Notes under the pieces: generated by a model | The model's database searches: none | Seen by the model: the letters and a program-made list of their open reading frames with translations, nothing else | Told to the model about the DNA's origin: nothing | Source: an uncultured Ruminococcus sp. | GTDB lineage: Bacteria; Bacillota; Clostridia; Oscillospirales; CAG-272 | Direction: 5' to 3' | DNA: 6,450 nucleotides | Assembly (NCBI GenBank): GCA_902803255.1 | Contig: CADCPG010000278.1 | Location: 1-6,450 of the forward strand | Shown: positions 1 through 6,049 of the stretch, one piece after another | Layout: every line of letters starts with the position of its first letter | Position numbering within the stretch: the stretch's first letter is position 1 | Translations under genes and position numbers: made by a program

Positions 1-1293
1 CTTGCCTGGGACGGACAGTCCTATGAGGAGTTCAGTGTGGAACAGCCCAGCGGTGACATAATCGACGACGCGATATTCGACCGCAACATCCGCGTCGAGG
101 GGAGGCTCGGCGTCCGGATCAACGTAAAGAAAACGAAAGGCGGCAGCTCGGATTACCAGGCCTACACAACAGCGGTCAAGGGCGATATATCCGCCGGGAA
201 CGGAAGCGAATACGACATACTCGCCGCGTACAGCCGCACCACAGCCATGTGCGCCTATATGGGTCTCGCGAAAGATCTGCTCACGACAGCTTATTTCGAT
301 ATCGAAAAGCCGTGGTGGCCTAAAACTCTCACAGAGCAGTCCACAATCGGCGGGAAGCTTTATTTCTGCTCGGGCGACATATCACTCTCGCTGTTCCACA
401 ACCTGGACGTCGTCTACTTCAACAAGGATATGGCGACGGATTTCAAGATCGGCCCCGACAGCATATACAGACTTGTCGACAGCGGAGAATGGACCCTCGA
501 TAAGATGATCTCTCTCTGCGCCGGGACATACGACGACCTCGACCTTGACGGAAAGAAGAGCGACGGAGACCGCTTCGGCTTCATATGCGCCAACACACAG
601 TCCCAACCGATCGTGTGGGGCTGCGGGATCACGGCGGTAAATACCGACAGCGACGGCCGCATGACGGAATCCGACGTTTTCTTCGGCGAAAAGATGCAGG
701 ATGTTCAGGAAAAGCTGTTCGGGTTCATCAACGATACCAACGACGGCCTGCGCGCCTCCTCGACCGGTGTCGGCAACACCGCCTTCGCCGAGGGAAGATG
801 TCTCTTCTTCTGCAACATCGCCTCATACGCCATGTCAAAATTCAAGGAAGCAGGCATTTCGTTCGGTCTGCTCCCGCCTCCGAAATACAACACCGACCAG
901 GACAGATACTATTCGGTCGAGGGCAACGCCTTCACGCTCTACGCCCTCGAGAATTCAGACGGTACAGACCCGGATCTCTGCTCGGCGGTACTCGAGGCCC
1001 TCTGCTCCGAGGGTTACCGTTCGGTGTCGCCTACCGTATTCGAAGTGGCAATGAAGGTCAGATACGCCGACGACTACAACACCTCGAGGATGTACGACCT
1101 GATCCGCGGCGGGGTAGTATTTGACAACGGAAGGATCTTCTCCGGAGTTCTGGACGATATCTTCACCAGAAACTACAACGATCAGTTCAAGTCCGGTTCG
1201 ACGGCCTGGCTGGCTAAAGCCGCTGTTGTCAGGGAAGAGGCGAAACGCAAGCTTGACGACCTCAACCAGACCTTTTCAGCTCTTGAAGGCTGA
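1..1293 (+). CDS. ABC transporter extracellular solute-binding protein, 5' partial
   Basis: The frame is open from base 1 to the TGA at 1291-1293, giving the last 430 codons. The true start, with any signal peptide and lipobox, lies upstream. The GTG at 37 has no visible ribosome-binding site, and the frame continues through it, so it is probably internal. The text resembles family 1 (sugar-type) binding proteins of Clostridia. An early segment ends in SEYDILAAY (codons about 70-80). A hinge-like stretch reads HNLDVVYFNKDMA (about 133-145), a typical 'own fold, then foreign strand' motif. Next comes an Asp-rich loop, DLDLDGKKSDGDRFGF (Asp codons at 541, 547, 562 and 568), like the calcium-binding loop seen in many of these proteins. 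The C-terminal part is helical. The expected role is capture of a sugar or oligosaccharide outside the membrane for an ABC permease. No permease or ATPase gene lies in this window, so the substrate cannot be named. A terminator follows the gene, so it is the last gene of its unit. Confidence 0.82.
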   Translation, partial: LAWDGQSYEEFSVEQPSGDIIDDAIFDRNIRVEGRLGVRINVKKTKGGSSDYQAYTTAVKGDISAGNGSEYDILAAYSRTTAMCAYMGLAKDLLTTAYFDIEKPWWPKTLTEQSTIGGKLYFCSGDISLSLFHNLDVVYFNKDMATDFKIGPDSIYRLVDSGEWTLDKMISLCAGTYDDLDLDGKKSDGDRFGFICANTQSQPIVWGCGITAVNTDSDGRMTESDVFFGEKMQDVQEKLFGFINDTNDGLRASSTGVGNTAFAEGRCLFFCNIASYAMSKFKEAGISFGLLPPPKYNTDQDRYYSVEGNAFTLYALENSDGTDPDLCSAVLEALCSEGYRSVSPTVFEVAMKVRYADDYNTSRMYDLIRGGVVFDNGRIFSGVLDDIFTRNYNDQFKSGSTAWLAKAAVVREEAKRKLDDLNQTFSALEG

Positions 1294-1298
1294 TTCGC

Positions 1299-1323
1299 AA
1301 ACCGTTTTAAGATAATCCGGTTT
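1299..1323 (+). repeat. 6-bp inverted repeat after the solute-binding protein gene
   Basis: AAACCG at 1299-1304 is perfectly complementary to CGGTTT at 1318-1323, with a 13-base AT-rich loop. It lies between the stop codon and the terminator. It may fold in the 3' end of the mRNA and slow 3' exonucleases, or it may be chance. It has no T tract of its own. Confidence 0.3.
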
Positions 1324-1341
1324 ACCGCCGGGCAGAACTGC

Positions 1342-1382
1342 GCAGGCACCCGTTTCCATTCGGATCCGGGGGCCTGCTTTTT
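1342..1382 (+). terminator. Rho-independent terminator of the solute-binding protein transcript
   Basis: GCAGGC (1342-1347) pairs with GCCTGC (1372-1377). After a bulged A1348, CCC (1349-1351) pairs with GGG (1369-1371), giving about nine mostly G-C pairs. The inner sequence can add a short TCC/GGA stem. TTTTT follows directly at 1378-1382. The position, 48 bases after the stop codon, suits an intrinsic terminator that separates this gene from the methionine unit. Confidence 0.8.
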
Positions 1383-1396
1383 AAATGTTCACATTT
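1383..1396. repeat. Short palindrome AAATGT-TC-ACATTT, operator-like
   Basis: AAATGT (1383-1388) and ACATTT (1391-1396) are perfect inverted copies separated by only two bases. This is too tight for an RNA hairpin but is the usual form of a dimeric-regulator binding site. It lies directly after the terminator T tract and about 150 bases upstream of the metY promoter. No regulator gene lies nearby, and the AT content makes a chance match possible. Confidence 0.25.
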
Positions 1397-1423
1397 TATC
1401 GCCGTACCGGAGCACGCCGTCTT

Positions 1424-1461
1424 GAACAGTGGAAGTTTCACGAACACTGTTGTTCTTTTTT
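1424..1461 (+). terminator. Possible weak terminator or alternative-hairpin element
   Basis: Two mutually exclusive stems can form. One pairs AACAGTG (1425-1431) with CACTGTT (1445-1451) around a 13-base loop. The other pairs GAACA (1442-1446) with TGTTC (1451-1455) around a 4-base loop and runs straight into TTTTTT (1456-1461). The second has terminator form but is short and AT-rich. It could be a backup terminator for readthrough from the solute-binding protein gene. An attenuator is less likely because the metY promoter lies downstream of it. Confidence 0.3.
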
Positions 1462-1544
1462 CCATGATTGTCCGCAGAAGATAGTTTCTCGCCCGACTGA
1501 CGCTTTTCTCTTTCATCAAACCAGGGACGGCAGTATAATTTGTG

Positions 1545-1572
1545 TTGATTTTTCGGCAAAATATGATATAAT
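1545..1572 (+). promoter_or_regulatory. Sigma-70/SigA-type extended -10 promoter for the metY operon
   Basis: TTGATT (1545-1550, four of six matches to the -35 consensus) is followed after 16 bases by a perfect TATAAT (1567-1572). A TG at 1564-1565, one base before the hexamer, makes it a full extended -10. The patch is strikingly AT-rich in a GC-rich setting. Transcription would start near 1579, giving a leader of about 25 nucleotides before ATG 1604. A second TATAAT (1534-1539) lies upstream but has no reasonable -35 at the right distance. Confidence 0.8.
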
Positions 1573-1590
1573 AATAAAATAAACTACCAT

Positions 1591-1596
1591 GGAGAG
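1591..1596 (+). promoter_or_regulatory. Ribosome-binding site that decides the metY start
   Basis: GGAGAG lies 7 bases before ATG 1604, which is good spacing. It overlaps the in-frame ATG at 1589, which would itself have no ribosome-binding site and would sit only about 10 bases after the predicted transcription start. The site therefore favours 1604 over 1589. Confidence 0.7.
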
Positions 1597-1603
1597 AAGT
1601 TGC

Positions 1604-2953
1604 ATGGATAAAGGCAGTGAAATAATGAATAATTGCGGCGGGACAGACATGACCGCCGGAGAGAAGACGTCGAGGCTCGACGGCGCCGGCATCGGCACGC
1701 TCTGCGTACAGGCCGGCTGGCAGCCGCGCGACGGAGAACCCCGGATACTTCCCATATATCAGAGCACGACATACAAGTACGACAGCACCGATGCGCTGGG
1801 CGAGCTCTTCGACCTGACCCGCGACGGCCATATGTACACGAGGATATCGAACCCCACCGTCGCCGAAGTCGAGAAGAAGATCGCGGCTCTCGAGGGCGGC
1901 ACGGGAGCTCTCCTGTGTTCGTCGGGCATGGCGGCGATCCTCATCGCCGTGCTCAACATCACGTCCGCGGGAGACAACATCCTCGCCTGCAGGTCGGTCT
2001 ACGGAGGAACGGTCAATCTGTTCGGTGTGACGCTCCGGCGTTTCGGGATCGATGTCAGGTTCTTCAGCCAGTCCCAGTCCGACGAGGAGATCGAAGCCAT
2101 GGCCGACGGCCGCACCAGACTCGTCTTCGGCGAGACGCTCTCCAACCCCGGACTCGAGGTCTTCGACATCGTCCGCTTCGCGAAGCTCGCTCACAGGCAC
2201 TCGCTTCCGCTGTTCATCGACAATACCTTCCCGACTCCGGTCAACTGCAGGCCCTTCGGATTCGGCGCCGATATCGTGATCCACTCCACCACCAAGTACA
2301 TGGACGGACACGCCGCGGTCCTGGGCGGAGCGATAGTCGACGGCGGCGTTTTCGACTGGAACTGCGGGAAGTATCCCGAGCTCACCCTGCCCGATGAATC
2401 GTATCACGGCGTGTCATATGTCCGCGATTTCGGGAACGCCACCGCCTATATCGTGAAAGCCAGAGTTCAGCTCATGCGCGATTTCGGCATTCCGCTCTCT
2501 CCCATGAGCGCCTTCCTGCTCAATCTCGGACTTGAGACGCTGCACCTCCGCATGGAGCGCCACTGCTCCAACGCCCTGAAGATCGCGGAGCTCCTCTCGA
2601 AGCACCCGAAGGTCGAATCGGTCAGCTACCCCGGGCTCCCGGGCGACCCGGGACACGGGATGCTCTTGAAGTACATGCCTCACGGCAGCTGCGGAGTCAT
2701 ATCGTTCACCGTCGCGGGCGGCAGGGACGGAGCCGTGAGGTTCATGGATTCGCTGAAGCTTGCCGCGCTCGTCGTTCACGTGGCCGACGCCCGTACGTCG
2801 GTGCTCAATCCCGCCGGGACCACACACCGGCAGCTCACCGACAGACAGCTCGAGGAGGCCGGTATCCCCGCCGGACTCGTGAGGCTCTCGGTCGGCATCG
2901 AGGACTGCGACGACATCTCATCCGACATTCTTCAGGCTCTGGACAGGGTCTGA
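1604..2953 (+). CDS. metY: O-acetylhomoserine sulfhydrylase (Cys/Met metabolism PLP enzyme)
   Basis: This enzyme uses pyridoxal phosphate to join O-acetylhomoserine and sulfide, giving homocysteine and acetate in the cytosol. The 449-residue length from ATG 1604 is a little above the family's usual 420-440. Visible motifs in order are YTRISNPT (Tyr78 and Arg80, which contact the neighbouring subunit's cofactor phosphate), SSGMAAI, SVYGGT (Tyr133, ring stacking), FIDNTF (Asp206, pyridine nitrogen), HSTTKYMDGH (Lys231, Schiff-base lysine), and RLSVGIED near the end. Long stretches such as PELTLPDESYHGV, KARVQLMRDFG and the VGIEDCDDI end are characteristic of the sulfhydrylase branch rather than cystathionine gamma-synthase. 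The neighbouring acetyl-type MetA supplies the substrate, which supports the call. Methionine gamma-lyase is the main alternative, as the two families are hard to separate by sequence alone. First gene of the operon; the start is chosen from the ribosome-binding site at 1591-1596. In-frame ATGs at 1589, 1625 and 1649 are less well supported. Confidence 0.9.
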   Translation: MDKGSEIMNNCGGTDMTAGEKTSRLDGAGIGTLCVQAGWQPRDGEPRILPIYQSTTYKYDSTDALGELFDLTRDGHMYTRISNPTVAEVEKKIAALEGGTGALLCSSGMAAILIAVLNITSAGDNILACRSVYGGTVNLFGVTLRRFGIDVRFFSQSQSDEEIEAMADGRTRLVFGETLSNPGLEVFDIVRFAKLAHRHSLPLFIDNTFPTPVNCRPFGFGADIVIHSTTKYMDGHAAVLGGAIVDGGVFDWNCGKYPELTLPDESYHGVSYVRDFGNATAYIVKARVQLMRDFGIPLSPMSAFLLNLGLETLHLRMERHCSNALKIAELLSKHPKVESVSYPGLPGDPGHGMLLKYMPHGSCGVISFTVAGGRDGAVRFMDSLKLAALVVHVADARTSVLNPAGTTHRQLTDRQLEEAGIPAGLVRLSVGIEDCDDISSDILQALDRV

Positions 2954-3002
2954 GATCTACCGCCGGCAATCCGGCCGCGTCCGCACGAAGGAAATCACTT
3001 AA

Positions 3003-3920
3003 ATGCCAATAAAGATACCCAATCTTCTTCCGGCTACCCAGGTGCTGCAGGACGAGAACATCTTCGTCATGACGGAGACCCGCGCGATCACGCAGGACAT
3101 CCGTCCGCTGCACATACTGATGCTCAACCTCATGCCGCAGAAGATCGTCACCGAAACGCAGATAGCGAGACTGATAGGGAACACCCCGCTTCAGGTCGAG
3201 CTCGAACTGCTTCAGACCGCCACCCACAAGTCGAAGCACACGTCGGCCGAGCATATGCTCGCCTTCTACAAGACCTTCGACGAGGTTAGGCACCGGCGTT
3301 TCGACGGGATGATAATCACAGGGGCGCCCGTCGAGCAGCTGGAGTTCGAGGATGTCGAATACTGGGACGAGCTCTGCGGAATAATGGAATGGTCCAAGAC
3401 TCACGTCACGTCGACCTTCCATATCTGCTGGGGCGCCCAGGCGGGCCTTTACTATCATTACGGAATAAAGAAATACAGACTGCCGAAAAAACTCTCCGGC
3501 GTCTTCGAACACACCGTCGACCACCGCGGGTCGATACTTTTCCGCGGCTTCGACGACAGGTTCTGGGTCCCGCACTCCCGCTATACCGGCGTCCGCAGGG
3601 AGGATATCGAGGCGGTGCCGGAGCTCAAGATACTGGCTTCGTCCGACGAGGCGGGGGTGCTGGTGTGCATGACAGACAGAGGAAGGCAGATATTTGTCAC
3701 CGGGCACTCCGAGTACGACGGCGACACCCTGGCCGCCGAATACAGGAGGGACGTAGCGGCGGGGCTCGATCCCGATATCCCCGAGAATTATTTCCCGGAC
3801 GGAGATCCGGAAAAGACGCCCGTTGTCAGATGGAGGAGCTGCGCCAATCTCCTCTATTCGAACTGGCTCAACTATTTCGTCTATCAGACCACTCCTTACG
3901 ATATAGAAACGATCAACTGA
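3003..3920 (+). CDS. metA: Homoserine O-acetyltransferase (MetA family)
   Basis: This enzyme transfers acetyl from acetyl-CoA to homoserine, the committed step toward methionine. At 305 residues it is full length for the MetA family. The catalytic Cys142 is in ICWGAQAG, and His235 and Glu237 are in GHSEYD, completing the triad. Arg249, which binds the homoserine carboxylate in characterised relatives, is present. Position 111 is Glu (in TGAPVEQLEF). In characterised MetA proteins Glu111 goes with acetyl-CoA use and Gly111 with succinyl-CoA use, so despite the family's common 'succinyltransferase' name this one is predicted to acetylate. AAGGAA at 2988-2993 lies 9 bases before the ATG. The gene begins 49 bases after metY, with only a weak GCCGG/CCGGC hairpin (2962-2975) and no terminator between, so the two are probably co-transcribed. 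PGAP-style naming would be metAA. Confidence 0.95.
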   Translation: MPIKIPNLLPATQVLQDENIFVMTETRAITQDIRPLHILMLNLMPQKIVTETQIARLIGNTPLQVELELLQTATHKSKHTSAEHMLAFYKTFDEVRHRRFDGMIITGAPVEQLEFEDVEYWDELCGIMEWSKTHVTSTFHICWGAQAGLYYHYGIKKYRLPKKLSGVFEHTVDHRGSILFRGFDDRFWVPHSRYTGVRREDIEAVPELKILASSDEAGVLVCMTDRGRQIFVTGHSEYDGDTLAAEYRRDVAAGLDPDIPENYFPDGDPEKTPVVRWRSCANLLYSNWLNYFVYQTTPYDIETIN

Positions 3921-3946
3921 CTTTCAGACGGATGATACCGGGACCG

Positions 3947-5149
3947 ATGAAAAACATATTAATCGTCAATGCAAATGTATATGATTCGGGAAAGCGCGCG
4001 GCGAGGCCGGGACATGTAGGGATAAAGGACGGCAGGTTCGACGCGGTAGTATTCGGCGGCGCGCCGTCGCCCGAACTCGTCTGTGGAAGGGAAGTAGTCG
4101 ACGCCCGCGGAATGACGCTCTATCCAGGCCTTGTCGACGTTCACACGCACGGCAGATGCGGTTCTGATTTTTCTACCGCCGGCGAAGAAGAGATGCGGCA
4201 TATGGCGGGATCCTATGCCGCCGACGGTACGACCGTGATCATGCCCACTCTCGCCTCGGACACTCCCGAAGGCCTGCGTGAGGCCGCGCGCAGGATCACG
4301 TCTTCGACGTTTTACGGGAAAGGCAGGCCGGGGTCTGCGTGTTTCGCCGGGATCCACCTCGAAGGGAGCTTCATAAACCCGAAAAAAAGAGGTGCGCACG
4401 ACCCTTCATGCATAAGGCTCCCCGACGCGGCCGAACTCTCGGAGTTCATCGACGCATCCGGGACGCCGCTGCATATCACATCGGCTCTCGAACTCGACCG
4501 GGACGGCAGTTTCGCCGCCGAGGCACTGCGGCGGGGCGCCACGCTGGCGCTTGGCCACACCTGCGCCACATATGACGAATCGATTCGTTTCGCCGGCCGC
4601 TACCGCGTGAGTTTCACCCACCTGTTCAACTGCATGCCCCCGCTCCACCACCGCGATGGCGGACCGGTGCTCGCCGCCTTCGGTTCGGACTGCTATTCCG
4701 AGCTCATCTGCGACGGCCTTCACATCGCCCCCTCCATGATAGCTTTCGCCTACCGTCAGCTGGGCCCCGGAAGGACTTCGCTGATCACCGATTCCATGTC
4801 CGCGACGCACTCGCCAGACGGCAGATACAGCATCGCCGGCTCGGGCGTCACCGTAAAGGACGGTATCGCGCTCACCGACGACGGAGCACTGGCCGGCAGC
4901 ACGCTGACGCTTTCACGGGGCGTTGAGAACCTCGCCGATTTCTGCGGCATCCCGCTTGACGAGGCGATCTTCTGTGCGACGGTGAACCCCGCGAAGGAAG
5001 TGGGGATATACGATATCTGCGGGAGCATCGATCCTGGGAAAAGGGCCGACCTTGTCTTCTGCGAGCCGTCGTTCGATCGAGGCGTGCGGCGTCTGAATAT
5101 CCGCAGGGTTATCTGCGGCGGAGCGGATGCCGTCAGGCCTGCGGACTGA
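3947..5149 (+). CDS. nagA: N-acetylglucosamine-6-phosphate deacetylase
   Basis: This cytosolic metallohydrolase of the amidohydrolase superfamily converts N-acetylglucosamine-6-phosphate to glucosamine-6-phosphate and acetate, in amino-sugar use or cell-wall recycling. From ATG 3947 it has 400 residues, slightly above the usual 380-390. The motifs are complete: His66 and His68 in VDVHTHG, Glu139 in GIHLEGSF, His204 in LGHTCA, His225 in THLFN, substrate-site His259 in CDGLHI, and catalytic Asp282 in ITDSMSA. The intact HxH fits the binuclear-metal type known from Bacillus subtilis rather than the mononuclear E. coli type. The C-terminus returns to the beta-sandwich with NPAKEVGI and GKRADLVF. 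The start is uncertain: ATG 3932 (405 residues) and ATG 3947 are both in frame, and neither has a strong ribosome-binding site. The gene begins 11 or 26 bases after metA stops, so translation may be coupled to metA. No nagB or sugar transporter gene is adjacent, which is unusual for nagA. Confidence 0.93.
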   Translation: MKNILIVNANVYDSGKRAARPGHVGIKDGRFDAVVFGGAPSPELVCGREVVDARGMTLYPGLVDVHTHGRCGSDFSTAGEEEMRHMAGSYAADGTTVIMPTLASDTPEGLREAARRITSSTFYGKGRPGSACFAGIHLEGSFINPKKRGAHDPSCIRLPDAAELSEFIDASGTPLHITSALELDRDGSFAAEALRRGATLALGHTCATYDESIRFAGRYRVSFTHLFNCMPPLHHRDGGPVLAAFGSDCYSELICDGLHIAPSMIAFAYRQLGPGRTSLITDSMSATHSPDGRYSIAGSGVTVKDGIALTDDGALAGSTLTLSRGVENLADFCGIPLDEAIFCATVNPAKEVGIYDICGSIDPGKRADLVFCEPSFDRGVRRLNIRRVICGGADAVRPAD

Positions 5150-5156
5150 ACCTTTT

Positions 5157-5176
5157 CCGGTAATACATCATTCCGG
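5157..5176 (+). repeat. Hairpin between nagA and the membrane protein gene
   Basis: CCGG-T-AAT (5157-5164) pairs with ATTCCGG (5170-5176) apart from one bulged T, around a 5-base loop. No T tract follows on either strand, so it is not an intrinsic terminator. It may stabilise or process the mRNA between the two genes, or be chance. Confidence 0.3.
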
Positions 5177-5206
5177 CCGTTCATGAGAGGAGCTGTCTTT
5201 ACCGAT

Positions 5207-6049
5207 ATGGACCGAACACCAGAAATAACGGAATACGGTCCGGCAAAGGACCGGCGGACTCCCAAAGACACGGCAGCCGCGCTCGCCGCGAACGCGAAGT
5301 CGGTCTTGTCGAGCGGCGACACGAGGCTGTCGCTCGCAATCTGCGGAATGATCGTTATTGCGGCCTTTTTCGCTGTATACGCCATGTTTTGCGCCGTCGA
5401 TTCTCTCGTCCTGTATATTGCTGACGTTCAGCGGACCGGGATTGCGGCGGATATTGCCGTCGAGGCCGCGGCGGTGCTTCTTTCGGTGACCGGAGTGATC
5501 CCGCTGCTGTACGGCAGGACTGCGCTCGTGTCGGCGCTGGCTGACGGAAAAGCGGACAGAGCCGATATCAGGGCGCTCTTCCTTCCTTTTTCCTCCGCAC
5601 GTATGTTCGGCCGGGCGTACCGCGACTCCGCGGTACTGTCTGTCGAGCTGTTCTCGGGCTTCTTCGCGGCTGACTGCCTTATCGGCAGCATGTCATATGA
5701 AGGCGGGGAAGCCGCGGCGATGCTGATCGCTGCCGGGGCGTCGGCGGCTGTTTTCGTCCCGCTGTTCATTACAGCTCTTTTCAGATCAAGATACGTGCGC
5801 TTCCTCTTAGTATCCGACGCGTCGCTCCGGCGCCGCGCGGCCGCAGCGGCCGTAAAGTCGGCATCGAAGGATCCCGCCTTCCGCTCACGCCGCAGGGAGA
5901 TACTGAAGAAACAGGCCGGAATGACCGCGCTGTCTGTCGCGGCGCTCTTCATACCGTATCTCATACACGTAAAACCGCTCATACTTATCGAGACCGCGCT
6001 CGAGAGCGCGGATATATCAAGACTGTCCAAGGAGAATCCCGCAAAATGA
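5207..6049 (+). CDS. Multi-pass membrane protein of unknown function
   Basis: I do not recognise this protein with confidence. It has 280 residues from ATG 5207. By eye there is a charged, probably cytosolic N-terminus of about 40 residues, then five hydrophobic segments at roughly 41-64, 83-104, 141-162, 169-192 and 238-260. A cluster of Arg and Lys residues (SLRRRAAAAA and RSRRREILKKQ) lies between the fourth and fifth segments, consistent with a cytosolic loop. The layout, with a DGKADRADIRALFLPFSS loop after the second segment and a basic helix before the last, recalls DUF975-type clostridial membrane proteins; that is only a resemblance. Alanine content is very high. ATG 5183 is also in frame (288 residues) but has no ribosome-binding site. 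AGAGGAG (5186-5192) lies 14 bases before ATG 5207, long but usable, so the start is only weakly decided. The stop overlaps the metG start (ATGA, 6046-6049), which implies translational coupling. Confidence 0.75.
   Translation: MDRTPEITEYGPAKDRRTPKDTAAALAANAKSVLSSGDTRLSLAICGMIVIAAFFAVYAMFCAVDSLVLYIADVQRTGIAADIAVEAAAVLLSVTGVIPLLYGRTALVSALADGKADRADIRALFLPFSSARMFGRAYRDSAVLSVELFSGFFAADCLIGSMSYEGGEAAAMLIAAGASAAVFVPLFITALFRSRYVRFLLVSDASLRRRAAAAAVKSASKDPAFRSRRREILKKQAGMTALSVAALFIPYLIHVKPLILIETALESADISRLSKENPAK

Larger units (their letters stand above)
1383..1544. other. Non-coding gap between the two transcription units
   Basis: This stretch lies between the terminator and the metY promoter. An open frame of 65 codons begins at ATG 1385 but has no ribosome-binding site and no recognisable protein character, so I do not call it. 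I searched by eye for the S-box (SAM-I) core and the T-box motif and saw neither. What it does hold is the palindrome at its left end, a hairpin region with a T tract at about 1424-1461, and a TATAAT at 1534-1539 that lacks a good -35 partner. Confidence 0.5.

Noticed and set aside
585..1124. Overlapping + strand frame of 179 codons inside the solute-binding protein gene
   Set aside because: Arg-rich out-of-frame translation of a recognised gene, without a ribosome-binding site.
1534..1539. A second TATAAT as a tandem promoter
   Set aside because: The region 16-18 bases upstream (around 1511-1516) matches the -35 consensus poorly, and no extended -10 TG is present.
1385..1582. 65-codon open frame in the gap before metY
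   Set aside because: No ribosome-binding site before ATG 1385, and it runs through the hairpins and into the metY promoter. No recognisable protein character.
1322..2407. Long open frame on the - strand opposite metY (361 codons)
   Set aside because: It lies opposite a well-supported gene, runs through the terminator and promoter region, and its translation shows no protein family character. GC-rich coding DNA commonly leaves such antisense frames open.
2962..2975. GCCGG/CCGGC inverted repeat between metY and metA as a terminator
   Set aside because: Only five pairs with a four-base loop and no T tract, in a GC-rich context where such matches are common.
2835..3707. Open frame on the - strand opposite metA (290 codons)
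   Set aside because: Fully opposite metY's end and metA, which has all catalytic residues. The translation is low in family-like features and there is no ribosome-binding site of note.
3389..3931. Upstream extension of the nagA frame into metA, which would suggest a longer fused protein
   Set aside because: The extension is an out-of-frame reading of metA, rich in Arg and Pro with no domain. NagA homology begins right after ATG 3947.
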